A stretch of DNA of 45,350 nucleotides from contig NZ_MLYR01000020.1 in assembly GCF_001866655.1 (NCBI RefSeq), positions 1 through 45,350 of the forward strand, read 5' to 3'. Positions 1 through 8,822 of the stretch are shown in pieces. This stretch comes from Bacillus sp. MUM 116 (GTDB lineage: Bacteria; Bacillota; Bacilli; Bacillales; Cytobacillaceae). The notes below the pieces were generated by a model. The model saw only the letters and a list, made by a program, of their open reading frames with translations. It had not been told where the DNA came from and made no database searches. The position numbers and the translations under genes are program-made. Within the stretch, counting starts at the first letter, position 1; every line of letters starts with the position of its first letter.

Positions 1-60
1 TTACGAAAAGATGCCACGAAGCATTTTGTTATACGGGTTGATGAACTTATACGAAAAACA
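1..60. repeat. Left-end copy of a dispersed intergenic repeat
   Basis: The first 23 bases are identical to the last 23 bases of the window (45328-45350). The motif TTACGAAAA and related forms recur here and in the repeat at 5768-5934. No open frame covers this stretch. It looks like part of a dispersed Bacillaceae intergenic repeat, and the window begins inside it. Confidence 0.5.
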
Positions 61-172
61 GCAATTTATGCGAAAATAGCATTAGATAAAGTTAAAGTCC
101 AAATATTTTTTTATAAATAAAATTCAGTCTTTTTAGATAACTCGAAATTTAACAAAGGAATATGGAGGTAAT

Positions 173-2890
173 ATGAAATTTAAAACAAAGCTTTATACAA
201 GTATTGGCTCATTATTGTTGTTATTTTTTATTTTAGCGCTAGTTTTAATGAATATGCTTGAGCAAACAATTGTGAACCTTAACCTTGTGGTCAATGATTT
301 AAATGAAAGAATCGAAATGTCTTCCGATATTAAATTTGAAACATCCCGGGTTGGTTTAGAGCTAAGTTCGGCGCTAACGGATCAGCACCAAGCAATCTAT
401 GCAGCCGCACAAAATGATTGGGAGGATTCCCAAACCACAATAACCGAATCTCTTGGGGCACTGAAAAAGCGGGACACGGATAAGAAAGCCCAAGAGCTGA
501 TGGAAAAATTTTTAACATTACAAGATTCCTATACTAATATGGCACGTCTTGCCCTAACGGAGAAAAAATTCAATAAAGATTTCGAAACACCGGATTCTTT
601 TTGGAAGGATTCCGAACTGCTTAGGCAAAGAATGTTGCAAATTGCCGATCTTCTCAATGGCTTGCAAAAACAAAAGTTGAAGAATGAACTGATCGGATCT
701 AAAGATACATATAATTTGGCCGTCAAGGTGATTTACGCATATCTAGCAATTGCCCTGATTATTGGTATTGCTTTTACTTATTGGATCATTCGAAGTGTGA
801 CAACGAACCTGAACAAGGTGACAGATGTGATGAAAAGGGCGACGACCAGTAATTTCGAAACAATACCTAGGAGTGATATTTCTTCTAAGGGAGAATTAGG
901 TGAAATCGCGGTTGCTTTTAATAAAATGGCCGATGAATTAGAAGAGCATAACAGGTTGGAAAAACAATTTTTACAAGAAGCAGAAGAGCAAAGCTGGTTA
1001 AATACAAAAATTGCCGAAGTTGCCACGATTTACCCTAATATGGAAAATGTTTCGACTTTAGCTGAGATGCTCATCACGAAGCTGGTTCCCATGGTAGATG
1101 CGTGTTTTGGAGTTTTCTATATTAAAGAAGTGGAGGAGGACCAATATTTTTTAAAAAAGATATCAAGCTTTGCCTCCTTGGATAAAAATAAAGATTATAT
1201 GCGTTTTCGATTTGGAGAGGGGCTGATCGGACAAGCTGCACTTGAAAAGCGCTCCATCCTGATAAACGATGTCCCGGACAATTACATTAAGGTAGGTTCT
1301 GGGACGGGTGAAGCCACACCAAAAAATATCATCATATTGCCGGTACAATTTGAAAACCATGTCCTGGCTGTTATGGAAATTGCCTCATTTAACTCATTTA
1401 ACCAGCTACAGGTAAAACTGCTTGAGGCGGTGATTAACAATATAGGAATCAAGATTAATAGTATTGTGAACCATATGAGGGTTGAAAAACTTTTACAAGA
1501 ATCACAGGCTTTGACCGAAGAACTCCAAACCCAATCAGAGGAATTACAGTTACAACAAGAAGAGTTACGAACAACGAATGAAAAACTGGAAGAGCAGTAT
1601 GAAGCATCGGAGCAAAAGAATCTTGAAATTGAAAAGGTCCGTGCCGAGCTTGAAGAGAAAGCGCAGCAACTAGAGATCAGCTCCCAGTATAAATCTGAGT
1701 TTCTCGCAAATATGTCTCATGAGTTAAGGACACCGCTGAACAGCTTGCTTATTTTAGCACAAATTCTTTCTGAAAATAGCGACGGGAATTTGACAGCCAA
1801 ACAGGAGGAGTATATACGGACCATCTATTCGTCAGGAAATGATTTACTTCATTTAATAAACGATATACTAGATTTGGCAAAAGTCGAGTCAGGTAAATTA
1901 GATGTTCACGTGAAAGATGTAGAATTACATGAAATTGAAGCTTTTATCCAAAGCCAATTTTCTCCGGTCGCGGTTCAGAAAAATATTCAGTTTGCCATTG
2001 AAAGAGAAGAGGGGCTATCAGAGACTATCCTTACAGACGAGCTGCGTTTGCAGCAAATTCTAAAAAATTTACTTTCCAATGCATTCAAGTTTACAGAAGT
2101 CGGCAGTGTGACATTGCATGTTCAGAAAGTAACAAAAGATGTCGGCCTACTTCTACCTGATAGAAAAACACAAAAGAAACTAATGCTCGCTTTCTCTGTC
2201 ATTGATACAGGAATCGGTATCGAAGAAAACAAACAGGCCTCAATATTTGATGCCTTTATCCAGGAAGACGGTACGACGAGCCGGCAATATGGGGGAACCG
2301 GCTTGGGACTGTCAATCAGCCGGGAGATTGCGTATTTATTAGGCGGATTTATTGAGGTGTCTAGTAAAAAAGGAAAAGGCAGCACCTTTACGTTATTTTT
2401 GCCATATGGCCACAACGAATTAAATATAGCTATGGAAGAAGCAGCAGTATCTGTTTATGAGGAGGAATTACAAGAAACCGAAGAGATTCAACCGAAACCA
2501 CAAGAGAATAAAATTTTAATCAACAAGAAAATTCTAATCGTTGACGATGATATCCGAAATGTTTATGCACTCACCATCGCACTGGAGGAGAACGGGATGG
2601 AAGTGATTGTTGCAGAAAATGGCCGCGAAGGGATTGAGGTTTTAAAGTATAACCCGGATACCGACCTCATCTTAATGGACATTATGATGCCCGTGATGGA
2701 TGGATTTGAAGCGATGCGGAAAATTCGTCAAATCACAGAATTTAAATCCTTACCAATCATTGCTCTAACTGCAAAAGCGATGAAACGCAGCAGAGAGGAA
2801 TGTTTGGAGGCGGGGGCAACGGATTATATTAGTAAGCCTATAAACTTGGACCAACTGTTCTCGTTAATGCAAGTTTGGCTGTATCGATAG
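173..2890 (+). CDS. Hybrid sensor histidine kinase/response regulator, RsbK-like
   Basis: A 905-residue membrane hybrid kinase. Two membrane segments (about 9-28 and 185-205) bracket a helical extracytoplasmic region of CHASE3 or four-helix-bundle type. Then come HAMP (207-262), GAF (about 283-430), a Glu/Gln-rich signalling coiled coil (435-505), HisKA with phospho-accepting His516 in a SHELRTP box, an HATPase domain with N-box Asn636, and a C-terminal receiver with phospho-acceptor Asp836 (LMDIMMP). The start is an ATG behind GGAGGTAA. The next gene is a CheR-type methyltransferase. In B. cereus the kinase RsbK has this architecture, controls sigma-B through a PP2C phosphatase, and is methylated in its coil by the CheR-like RsbM; the EELQ-rich coil here would be the equivalent substrate. 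Orthology to RsbK is inferred from architecture and neighbour. No sigB, rsbV or rsbW is in the window. Confidence 0.9.
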   Translation: MKFKTKLYTSIGSLLLLFFILALVLMNMLEQTIVNLNLVVNDLNERIEMSSDIKFETSRVGLELSSALTDQHQAIYAAAQNDWEDSQTTITESLGALKKRDTDKKAQELMEKFLTLQDSYTNMARLALTEKKFNKDFETPDSFWKDSELLRQRMLQIADLLNGLQKQKLKNELIGSKDTYNLAVKVIYAYLAIALIIGIAFTYWIIRSVTTNLNKVTDVMKRATTSNFETIPRSDISSKGELGEIAVAFNKMADELEEHNRLEKQFLQEAEEQSWLNTKIAEVATIYPNMENVSTLAEMLITKLVPMVDACFGVFYIKEVEEDQYFLKKISSFASLDKNKDYMRFRFGEGLIGQAALEKRSILINDVPDNYIKVGSGTGEATPKNIIILPVQFENHVLAVMEIASFNSFNQLQVKLLEAVINNIGIKINSIVNHMRVEKLLQESQALTEELQTQSEELQLQQEELRTTNEKLEEQYEASEQKNLEIEKVRAELEEKAQQLEISSQYKSEFLANMSHELRTPLNSLLILAQILSENSDGNLTAKQEEYIRTIYSSGNDLLHLINDILDLAKVESGKLDVHVKDVELHEIEAFIQSQFSPVAVQKNIQFAIEREEGLSETILTDELRLQQILKNLLSNAFKFTEVGSVTLHVQKVTKDVGLLLPDRKTQKKLMLAFSVIDTGIGIEENKQASIFDAFIQEDGTTSRQYGGTGLGLSISREIAYLLGGFIEVSSKKGKGSTFTLFLPYGHNELNIAMEEAAVSVYEEELQETEEIQPKPQENKILINKKILIVDDDIRNVYALTIALEENGMEVIVAENGREGIEVLKYNPDTDLILMDIMMPVMDGFEAMRKIRQITEFKSLPIIALTAKAMKRSREECLEAGATDYISKPINLDQLFSLMQVWLYR

Positions 2891-2944
2891 GAGGGGCCCG
2901 AAATCATTACGAAGAAAATTACTCCCATTCTACATCCAGATGAA

Positions 2945-3754
2945 ATGGAAAAAATCGAAATCGAATTACTGCTCGAGGCCGTATTTCGCTTTTATGGCTA
3001 TGATTTTAGAAACTATGCTTATCCTTTTATCCAAAGGAGAATTAGCCAACGTGTTCGAAAGGAGAATCTATCAAGTATATCGGCTCTCCAGGAAAAAATC
3101 CTTCGTGATTCAGGTGCAATGCAGAACTTGCTATTGGATTTCTCCATTAATGTGACTGAGATGTTTCGCGATCCAACATTTTTTAGGTCTTTTCGAACAA
3201 AAATTATCCCAATTATAAGGGATTATCCCGAAATACGGATTTGGCATGTGGGCTGTTCTTCCGGGGAAGAGGTTTATTCCATGACGATTCTCTTACATGA
3301 AGAAGGAATATATGAAAAGACGAAAATTTATGCAACGGACCTAAACCATATGATTCTTGAAAAAGCACAACAGGGCACCTTTCCATTAGATGTGATGAAG
3401 CTTTATACCAAAAATTATATGGATGCTGGCGGGACGAGGGCGTTTTCGGAATATTATAAGGCAGTTGGGGATAAGGTTTTTTTTCATGCTTTTCTTAGAA
3501 AAAATGTATTTTTTGCCCAGCATGACCTGGTAACCGACCAATCTTTTAATGAGTTTGATATTATAATATGCCGGAATGTGCTCATTTATTTTAATAAGGA
3601 TCTGCAGAATGAAGTCCATAAGCTATTATATAACAGCCTAAGCCAATCCGGCTTTCTCGGGCTGGGAAAAAGAGAGGGGATAAAGTTTACAAGTTATGAA
3701 AACTGTTACGAAGAATTCGACGGATCCGAAAGACTATTCCGAAAAAATAGGTAG
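2945..3754 (+). CDS. CheR-type SAM-dependent methyltransferase, RsbM-like
   Basis: A 269-residue (from the ATG) CheR-family protein glutamate methyltransferase. The N-terminal all-alpha domain is followed by a Rossmann SAM fold with HVGCSSGEEVYSM (motif I), IYATDLNHMIL (acidic ribose-binding residue) and FDIIICRNVLIYF. There is no chemotaxis operon here, so the likely substrate is the coil of the hybrid kinase immediately upstream, as RsbM methylates RsbK in B. cereus. The start is uncertain. The only good ribosome binding site, AGGAGGGG at 2889-2896, fits in-frame ATC 2903 or ATT 2906, which would add about 13 residues beginning ITKKITPILHPDE; no site precedes the ATG at 2945. The 3' end overlaps the next frame if that starts at 3696. 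Confidence 0.88.
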   Translation: MEKIEIELLLEAVFRFYGYDFRNYAYPFIQRRISQRVRKENLSSISALQEKILRDSGAMQNLLLDFSINVTEMFRDPTFFRSFRTKIIPIIRDYPEIRIWHVGCSSGEEVYSMTILLHEEGIYEKTKIYATDLNHMILEKAQQGTFPLDVMKLYTKNYMDAGGTRAFSEYYKAVGDKVFFHAFLRKNVFFAQHDLVTDQSFNEFDIIICRNVLIYFNKDLQNEVHKLLYNSLSQSGFLGLGKREGIKFTSYENCYEEFDGSERLFRKNR

Positions 3755-5741
3755 TTCGGAAACGGATAAAGTGAACATTTTAATGGTAGACGATCATCCA
3801 GAAAATCTCTTAGCGCTTCAAGCTGTTCTCAATTCTCCCCATTATAATTTGGTGAGTGCGACCTCGGGAAAAGAAGCGTTAATCTGTATGCTAAAACAGG
3901 ACTTTGCCGTTATCCTACTGGATGTACAAATGCCGGGGCTAAATGGATTTGAAACAGCAAAGCTGATTAAGGCCAGAGAAAAGACCAGACATATTCCAAT
4001 TATTTTCATCACAGCGATTAGTCAGGAGCGGGAACATGTCCATCAAGGATATGCTGCAGGAGCAATTGATTATATTTTTAAACCATTTCATCCGGATACA
4101 TTGAAACGGAAAATCGAACAATTTGTGAAACTTCATCAAAAACATGAAGAAAATATTCTTCAGACCAATCGGGAACGGAAGAATGAATTGAATGAAATTA
4201 ATCGGAAGTTAGACCGAACAACACTTCATTTACGCCGAACAGAAGCATTAGCGAAAGTCATTGGTGAAACCATTGTCGACACTATTATTACATTCGATGA
4301 ACAGGGCTCTATTTTATCAGTGAATCCCGCTGTTAAAAAAATGTTTGGATATAAACCCGAGGATTTGGAAGGAAGAAATGTTTCTGTTCTTTTCCTTAAA
4401 GGGGAGAATGAAATCGTCATGGATTCTTTTTTAACCTCCATTAAACAATCGGTAGGAAAAGTAATGGAATCGGTTGGGATTAGAAAAGATAACCGGCAAT
4501 TCCATGCTGACATTCTCATAGGTGAAACATCTGTCGAACAACATCAGATTTTTGTCTGCACAATTCGTGATGTGACAGAAAGAAGAAATATGGACGAAGT
4601 TAAAAAACTAAAATTTATCAATATGGAACATATGGTAGAAAAACGAACAAGGGAATTGATTAAGTCAAACGAGAAATTGCAATCCGAAATTGAAGAAAGA
4701 AAAAAAATCGCTGATCATCTGTATCGATCACAAGAAAGATTTCGAAAAATTTTTGAATCGAGTCCATGTTTAATGCTGATTTTTTCCCAAAAAGATTTAA
4801 CGATCATGGAAGTAAATGATAGTTGGTTAAAATATACAGGATTTTCCTATGAGGAGTTAGTTCAACAAAAAATAAATTTGAATAGTTTTGTTGAAGAATC
4901 AACCTCCAAATCCATTCGGATTGATCAAACGATTAGGAATAAGAAAGTCAACTATCGCACGAAAACCGGCAGTATGCGTGATGGTTTATTATCAACCGAA
5001 TTGATTGATGTCTATCCAGAACCATGTATACTGTTTGTTTTGAACGATATTACTGAAAGAGTTCACTTGGAAAAAGAAATATCCCGACTAGATCGGTTAA
5101 ATTTAATTGGGGAGATGGCCGCGGGAATTGCCCATGAAATTCGCAATCCGATGACTACCGTTCAAGGATTTCTACAAATATCAAGAAATAACTTGGACCC
5201 TTTACCAACAGATATTATGGATCTGATGTTAGAAGAATTAAATCGGGCGAATTCCATCATTACCGAATTTCTAAATCTAGCAAAAAATAAGATAAGCGTG
5301 AAGAAAAAACAAAGCTTGAATGCGATACTTAAAGCCATCTATCCCCTTATTCAAGCAGAAGCTTTGCGTTCAAGTAAACAGGTAAACTTGGACTTAAATG
5401 ATTGTCCGGATATTTTCCTCGATCAGAAAGAAATCCGCCAGCTCATTTTAAATATTTCATTAAATGGACTGGATGCCATGTCAACAAATGGACTGCTGAC
5501 AATCAAAACCTTTTCGGAAAAACAGGCAGTAATTTTGGAAATTAATGACCAAGGTCACGGAATAAGCCCAAAGGTTTTACAAAAATTAGGGACACCTTTT
5601 TTTACAACGAAGGAGAAAGGAACGGGATTAGGTTTGGCGATTTGCTATAGTGTTGCCAAACGGCACAATGCGGAAATTGATATAAAAACCGGGAATCAGG
5701 GAACCACTTTCTCGATCCGATTTCATTTAAATTCCTTTTAA
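3696..5741 (+). CDS. REC-PAS-PAS histidine kinase
   Basis: A soluble kinase of up to 681 residues with no membrane segment. Order: receiver domain (28-145) with acidic pocket VDDHPENLLAL and phospho-acceptor Asp76 (LLDVQMPG), a short coiled coil, PAS1 (about 184-300), PAS2 (about 344-460), HisKA with His480 in AHEIRNP, and HATPase (570-680) with N-box NGLDAM and G-box GTGLGLAI. This is the layout of response-regulator-gated kinases; the preceding hybrid kinase could act through its receiver, which is inference. The ATG at 3696 overlaps the methyltransferase by 59 nt and has its Shine-Dalgarno (GAGAGGGG, 3671-3678) too far away. An in-frame GTG at 3771, just before the receiver, would remove the overlap and is a reasonable alternative. 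It ends about 26 nt before the repeat element at 5768. Confidence 0.88.
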   Translation: MKTVTKNSTDPKDYSEKIGSSETDKVNILMVDDHPENLLALQAVLNSPHYNLVSATSGKEALICMLKQDFAVILLDVQMPGLNGFETAKLIKAREKTRHIPIIFITAISQEREHVHQGYAAGAIDYIFKPFHPDTLKRKIEQFVKLHQKHEENILQTNRERKNELNEINRKLDRTTLHLRRTEALAKVIGETIVDTIITFDEQGSILSVNPAVKKMFGYKPEDLEGRNVSVLFLKGENEIVMDSFLTSIKQSVGKVMESVGIRKDNRQFHADILIGETSVEQHQIFVCTIRDVTERRNMDEVKKLKFINMEHMVEKRTRELIKSNEKLQSEIEERKKIADHLYRSQERFRKIFESSPCLMLIFSQKDLTIMEVNDSWLKYTGFSYEELVQQKINLNSFVEESTSKSIRIDQTIRNKKVNYRTKTGSMRDGLLSTELIDVYPEPCILFVLNDITERVHLEKEISRLDRLNLIGEMAAGIAHEIRNPMTTVQGFLQISRNNLDPLPTDIMDLMLEELNRANSIITEFLNLAKNKISVKKKQSLNAILKAIYPLIQAEALRSSKQVNLDLNDCPDIFLDQKEIRQLILNISLNGLDAMSTNGLLTIKTFSEKQAVILEINDQGHGISPKVLQKLGTPFFTTKEKGTGLGLAICYSVAKRHNAEIDIKTGNQGTTFSIRFHLNSF

Positions 5742-5767
5742 GCTACTTATGGTTTTTTAAACAGAAT

Positions 5768-5934
5768 GGCTCTTTTCTAAAAGATTGTTGTTTTTTAAAA
5801 AAACGGTTGATTGGAACGGAAGGTGCGAGTTTCCAGTGGGAGAAGGCTCACCGCCCGCCCCGCGGAAAGCGAGCATCCCTACGTTCCAATCAACCACTCC
5901 TTATTCAATAGCAACAAAGTTTACGAAAACAGCC
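5768..5934. repeat. Nested-palindrome (MITE-like) intergenic repeat
   Basis: Outer arms at 5768-5792 and 5910-5934 are imperfect reverse complements (GGCTCTTTTC... against ...GAAAACAGCC). Inner arms at 5805-5818 and 5882-5895 are perfect 14-bp reverse complements (GGTTGATTGGAACG). The GC-rich core carries CACCGCCCGCCCCGCGGAAA, which I recognise from a common Bacillaceae intergenic repeat; this copy is shortened. A half copy of the outer arm is at 45246-45275. The first in-frame ATG of the downstream gene (5811) lies inside this repeat and is not a real start. It ends 24 nt before the true start codon of that gene, so transcription of the gene must pass through it or start within it. Confidence 0.7.
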
Positions 5935-5957
5935 AACAGAAAAGAGGGAAGGATTTA

Positions 5958-6914
5958 GTGTTAAAAAAAGGAAAATTTGTTTTTCTAACGGCTGGGGTTA
6001 TTATTCTCATCATAGGCGTATTTTTTTACAAATCGTACAATAAACCGAAAGTGATGGTTGTAGTAAAAAATTTAGACACGCAATTTTTCGAAATTGTTAA
6101 AGCCGGTGTTGAGCAAGGGTTTAAAGATTATGGCTTTAACGGGGAAGTAGTCGGTTCACTGAAAGAATCTGCTGATGAACAAGGTCGTATATTGAAAAAA
6201 ATCTATTCCGAGAATCCCGATGTTTTAATTGTTTCACCGGTCAATTCATCGGTTATTCCAATATTGGATAAATTTGTGAAAAAAAAGCATATTCCTGTTT
6301 TATTATTGGATCAAAATAATCCATGGCCAGATAAAACGGCTTATGTGGGTTCCGATAATGTAGAATTAGGCAAAAAGGCGGGATCATTACTAAGCTCGGA
6401 GCTTCATCCTGGTAATAAAGTGGCCATATTCGCCGGAAATTTATCTAACACGGTTTTTAAGGAAAGAATAACGGGGGCAAAAATCGCCTTAAAAAATTCA
6501 GGCATGACGGTTGTGTCGGAAAAAGCGGCGATACCGGAGAATTTGAAGAGTGTAAGAAATGAAGTGAATCAGATTTTAGGAGAGTATCCCGATCTTAATG
6601 GAATCATCGCTACACATGATATTCTTGCCTATCAGGTCTTAAAGGTGCTAAAGGAACAAGACCGGAACATTCCGGTAATAGGGGCCGATGGAATTCCCGA
6701 TATGATAAATTATATCGAGGATGGAACCATCTCTGCGACAGTCGCACAAAACCCATATGACATGGGCCATTTAGCCGTTGAAACAGCCTTTAAAGTGATC
6801 AAAGGAGATCATGTCCAAAAATTCGTGGATTCAGGTGTAGATCTCATTTTGAAAGAAAATGCCAAAGAAAGACTCGATTTCTATAAAAAAATGGTTCACT
6901 TTGGTATGAACTAG
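5958..6914 (+). CDS. Membrane-anchored periplasmic-binding-protein-like sugar-binding protein (orphan)
   Basis: A 318-residue protein of the RbsB/LacI-type binding-protein fold (Peripla_BP_4 group). It has an N-terminal hydrophobic anchor (residues 7-24) with no lipobox Cys, then the two-lobed fold: VMVVVKNLDTQFFE, DVLIVSPVNSS, AYVGSDNVELGKKAG, NGIIATHDILA, VIGADGIPDM and ISATVAQNPYDMG. The start is GTG 5958 behind AGAGGGAAGG; the longer frame from 5811 runs through a repeat element and should be discarded. There is no ABC permease or ATPase gene beside it. In this family such orphans are either import components encoded elsewhere or ligand sensors for kinases; the three upstream signalling genes make the second idea attractive, but this is inference. 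Confidence 0.82.
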   Translation: MLKKGKFVFLTAGVIILIIGVFFYKSYNKPKVMVVVKNLDTQFFEIVKAGVEQGFKDYGFNGEVVGSLKESADEQGRILKKIYSENPDVLIVSPVNSSVIPILDKFVKKKHIPVLLLDQNNPWPDKTAYVGSDNVELGKKAGSLLSSELHPGNKVAIFAGNLSNTVFKERITGAKIALKNSGMTVVSEKAAIPENLKSVRNEVNQILGEYPDLNGIIATHDILAYQVLKVLKEQDRNIPVIGADGIPDMINYIEDGTISATVAQNPYDMGHLAVETAFKVIKGDHVQKFVDSGVDLILKENAKERLDFYKKMVHFGMN

Positions 6915-6980
6915 ATCGAAGAGTCTAACTTCTGTGCAATAAGCTATCAGGCAATATTTGAAGAAATTCCCTAGCCAAAC

Positions 6981-7187
6981 TGAACTGCACCCAATTGTTA
7001 GACACAACTAACAACTGGAGGTGTAGTTTTTTTATGGGGAAGTTTTCATTTGAAGATAAAATGAAGAAGTTCTAGATTATCTTGAAGGGAAAGAATCCTA
7101 TAGGGATATAGGAAAGCAAATTGGTACTGATCATAAATTCATCGTAAAATGGCCGTCTATTAGGTTGTTTTTTGAACTGCACCCAAT
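6981..7187 (+). pseudogene. IS3-family (IS150-type) orfA remnant
   Basis: From ATG 7034 the frame reads MGKFSFEDKMK and then hits a stop. Shifting frame restores VLDYLEGKESYRDIGKQIG followed by TDHKFIVKW, the helix-turn-helix start of an IS3-family OrfA, with a Shine-Dalgarno GGAGGTG before it. The fragment ends near 7152. TGAACTGCACCCAAT occurs at 6981-6995 and again at 7173-7187 in the same orientation, so these are not the inverted ends of an intact IS. This is a dead fragment. Confidence 0.7.
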
Positions 7188-7216
7188 ATCCCCATTTCTT
7201 ATAAAAAATAATAATT

Positions 7217-7251
7217 ATTAAAGGCGGTGACAAATAAGTCCCGCCTTTAAT
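7217..7251. terminator. Hairpin, possible bidirectional terminator
   Basis: ATTAAAGGCGG and CCGCCTTTAAT form an 11-bp perfect stem with a 13-nt loop. The T-run after it is broken. It lies between the IS remnant and the efflux gene. The rest of 7252-7412 is AT-rich and presumably holds the efflux gene promoter, which I cannot place confidently. Confidence 0.45.
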
Positions 7252-7412
7252 TCTTTAATTCAATGTTAAGATTTTTATAGGAAAAGGTTTTTTATTATCA
7301 GTATTTTGAAAAATCTGTTAATATATGGAGAAGATAAATTTTCTTTAGGGATGCGTAATAATTGAATGGATTGTAAAGAAGATGCTTTTTACAAACTAAA
7401 AATGGGGAAGGA

Positions 7413-8675
7413 ATGATAAAGCCTATGGCAGATTATTTACATAATCCATTGAACAATCAGGAGGTGAATCAGCGCTCCAAAAGGGTATGGATGGCCATTG
7501 TGCTCGGTTCGCTGTCCGCATTTGGTCCATTATCAATTGATATGTACTTACCAGCATTGCCTAATATTGCAAAGGATTTTCAATCAAATCCGTCTTTTGT
7601 GCAGCTTAGCTTAAGCTTTTTCGTCATTGGATTGGCTTCTGGCCAACTGCTTGCAGGACCGATTAGTGACATTAGCGGTCGGCGAAAACCCCTTTTGATT
7701 GGATTAATTTTGTATTTTATTGCATCTCTTTTGTGCGTATTTAGCCCCTCCATATGGGTTTTAATTTTCTTACGGTTGCTTCAAGGCTTGGCGGGTTCTG
7801 CAGGTATTGTGATTTCAAGGGCAATTGTCCGTGATTTATATTCCGGCAGCGAATTAACCAAGTTTTTTGCGCTGCTTGCTTTGGTAAATGGGCTGGCTCC
7901 CATTCTCGCTCCTGTAGTCGGTGCCCAGCTGCTTAAATTTGTTCCATGGCAAGGTGTATTTATTGTATTAAGTGTGATTGGAATCGTGATGTTTTTCGTT
8001 GTTCTTTTTGGTTTGCCGGAAACGCTTAGTAAGGAAAAACGTTCTGAAGGCGGCATTAAAAATACGTATAAAACCTTTCTAAAACTGATTTTAGATCGAA
8101 GTTTCATGGGATATGCTTTAGCACAGGGGCTAGTTTTTGCTGCCATGTTTGCCTATATTTCAGGGTCTCCGTTTGTCGTGCAAAACATTTATGGTGCATC
8201 TCCGCAAATGTTCAGTCTGATTTTCGCCATTAATGCGGTGGGCATTATGATTAATAGTCAGACGGCAGGGAGATTAGCTGGGAGAATACATGAATCTAAA
8301 CTGCTTGCTTTTGGTTTGGGTACATCATCAATTGGTGGAATTGTTTTACTTGTTTTGTTACTGGTACATGCAAAATTAATTTTTATTTTGATTCCTTTAT
8401 TTTTTGTTGTATCCAGTGTAGGAATGGTAAATACAGCGGGATTTTCCCTTGCAATGCAATCACAAGGAAACAACGCCGGAAGTGCATCTGCCTTACTAGG
8501 TGTTATGTCATTATCATTCGGGGGAATTGTTGCACCACTAGTTGGAATTGGTGGAGGGCAAACAGCGATTCCAATGGGAATTACGATCGTTTGCGCCGGG
8601 TGTGGAGCGGTACTTTCTTATTTACTACTTGTAAAAAGGAAACACGAAAAAAACAATAAGCAGCTTTATATTTAA
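7413..8675 (+). CDS. Bcr/CflA-family drug efflux MFS transporter
   Basis: A 12-helix major facilitator of up to 420 residues in the Bcr/CflA drug:H+ antiporter group. FGPLSIDMYLPALPNIAKDF in helix 1 is the family hallmark, followed by GQLLAGPISDISGRRKP (motif A) and a loop-4 RAIVRD motif. The protein sits in the cytoplasmic membrane and would export hydrophobic drugs or similar small molecules; the substrate cannot be read from the sequence. ATG 7413 lies almost on top of GGGAAGGA (7404-7411), while ATG 7425 (starting MADYLHNP) is about 13 nt away; either could be used. It is monocistronic, with a terminator at 8694. Confidence 0.9.
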   Translation: MIKPMADYLHNPLNNQEVNQRSKRVWMAIVLGSLSAFGPLSIDMYLPALPNIAKDFQSNPSFVQLSLSFFVIGLASGQLLAGPISDISGRRKPLLIGLILYFIASLLCVFSPSIWVLIFLRLLQGLAGSAGIVISRAIVRDLYSGSELTKFFALLALVNGLAPILAPVVGAQLLKFVPWQGVFIVLSVIGIVMFFVVLFGLPETLSKEKRSEGGIKNTYKTFLKLILDRSFMGYALAQGLVFAAMFAYISGSPFVVQNIYGASPQMFSLIFAINAVGIMINSQTAGRLAGRIHESKLLAFGLGTSSIGGIVLLVLLLVHAKLIFILIPLFFVVSSVGMVNTAGFSLAMQSQGNNAGSASALLGVMSLSFGGIVAPLVGIGGGQTAIPMGITIVCAGCGAVLSYLLLVKRKHEKNNKQLYI

Positions 8676-8693
8676 AAAATATATATCTAACTA

Positions 8694-8730
8694 AAAACCG
8701 TACAGAAATTTGAATCTGTGCGGTTTATTT
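8694..8730 (+). terminator. Rho-independent terminator after the efflux gene
   Basis: AACCGTACAGA and TCTGTGCGGTT form a stem around AATTTGAA, followed by TATTT. Confidence 0.75.
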
Positions 8731-8756
8731 GTGCATGTGGAACATTTGCGAAACAA

Positions 8757-8796
8757 GAAAATTCAGGCGGTTCCTGTCACCGCCGAATTTTATCGA
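8757..8796. terminator. GC-rich hairpin upstream of the bio promoter
   Basis: GGCGGT and ACCGCC pair around TCCTGTC, with the stem extended by AATTC/GAATT flanks across a bulge and followed by TTTTAT. It ends about 27 nt before the -35 box of the bio promoter and probably insulates the operon. Confidence 0.45.
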
Positions 8797-8822
8797 AAAC
8801 TAATTCAGGAATATTGACCCTA

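Noticed and set aside
5811..5957. N-terminal 49-codon extension of the binding protein from ATG 5811
   Set aside because: It runs through the nested-palindrome repeat, gives low-complexity basic sequence and has no ribosome site; GTG 5958 has both a good site and a hydrophobic anchor right after it.
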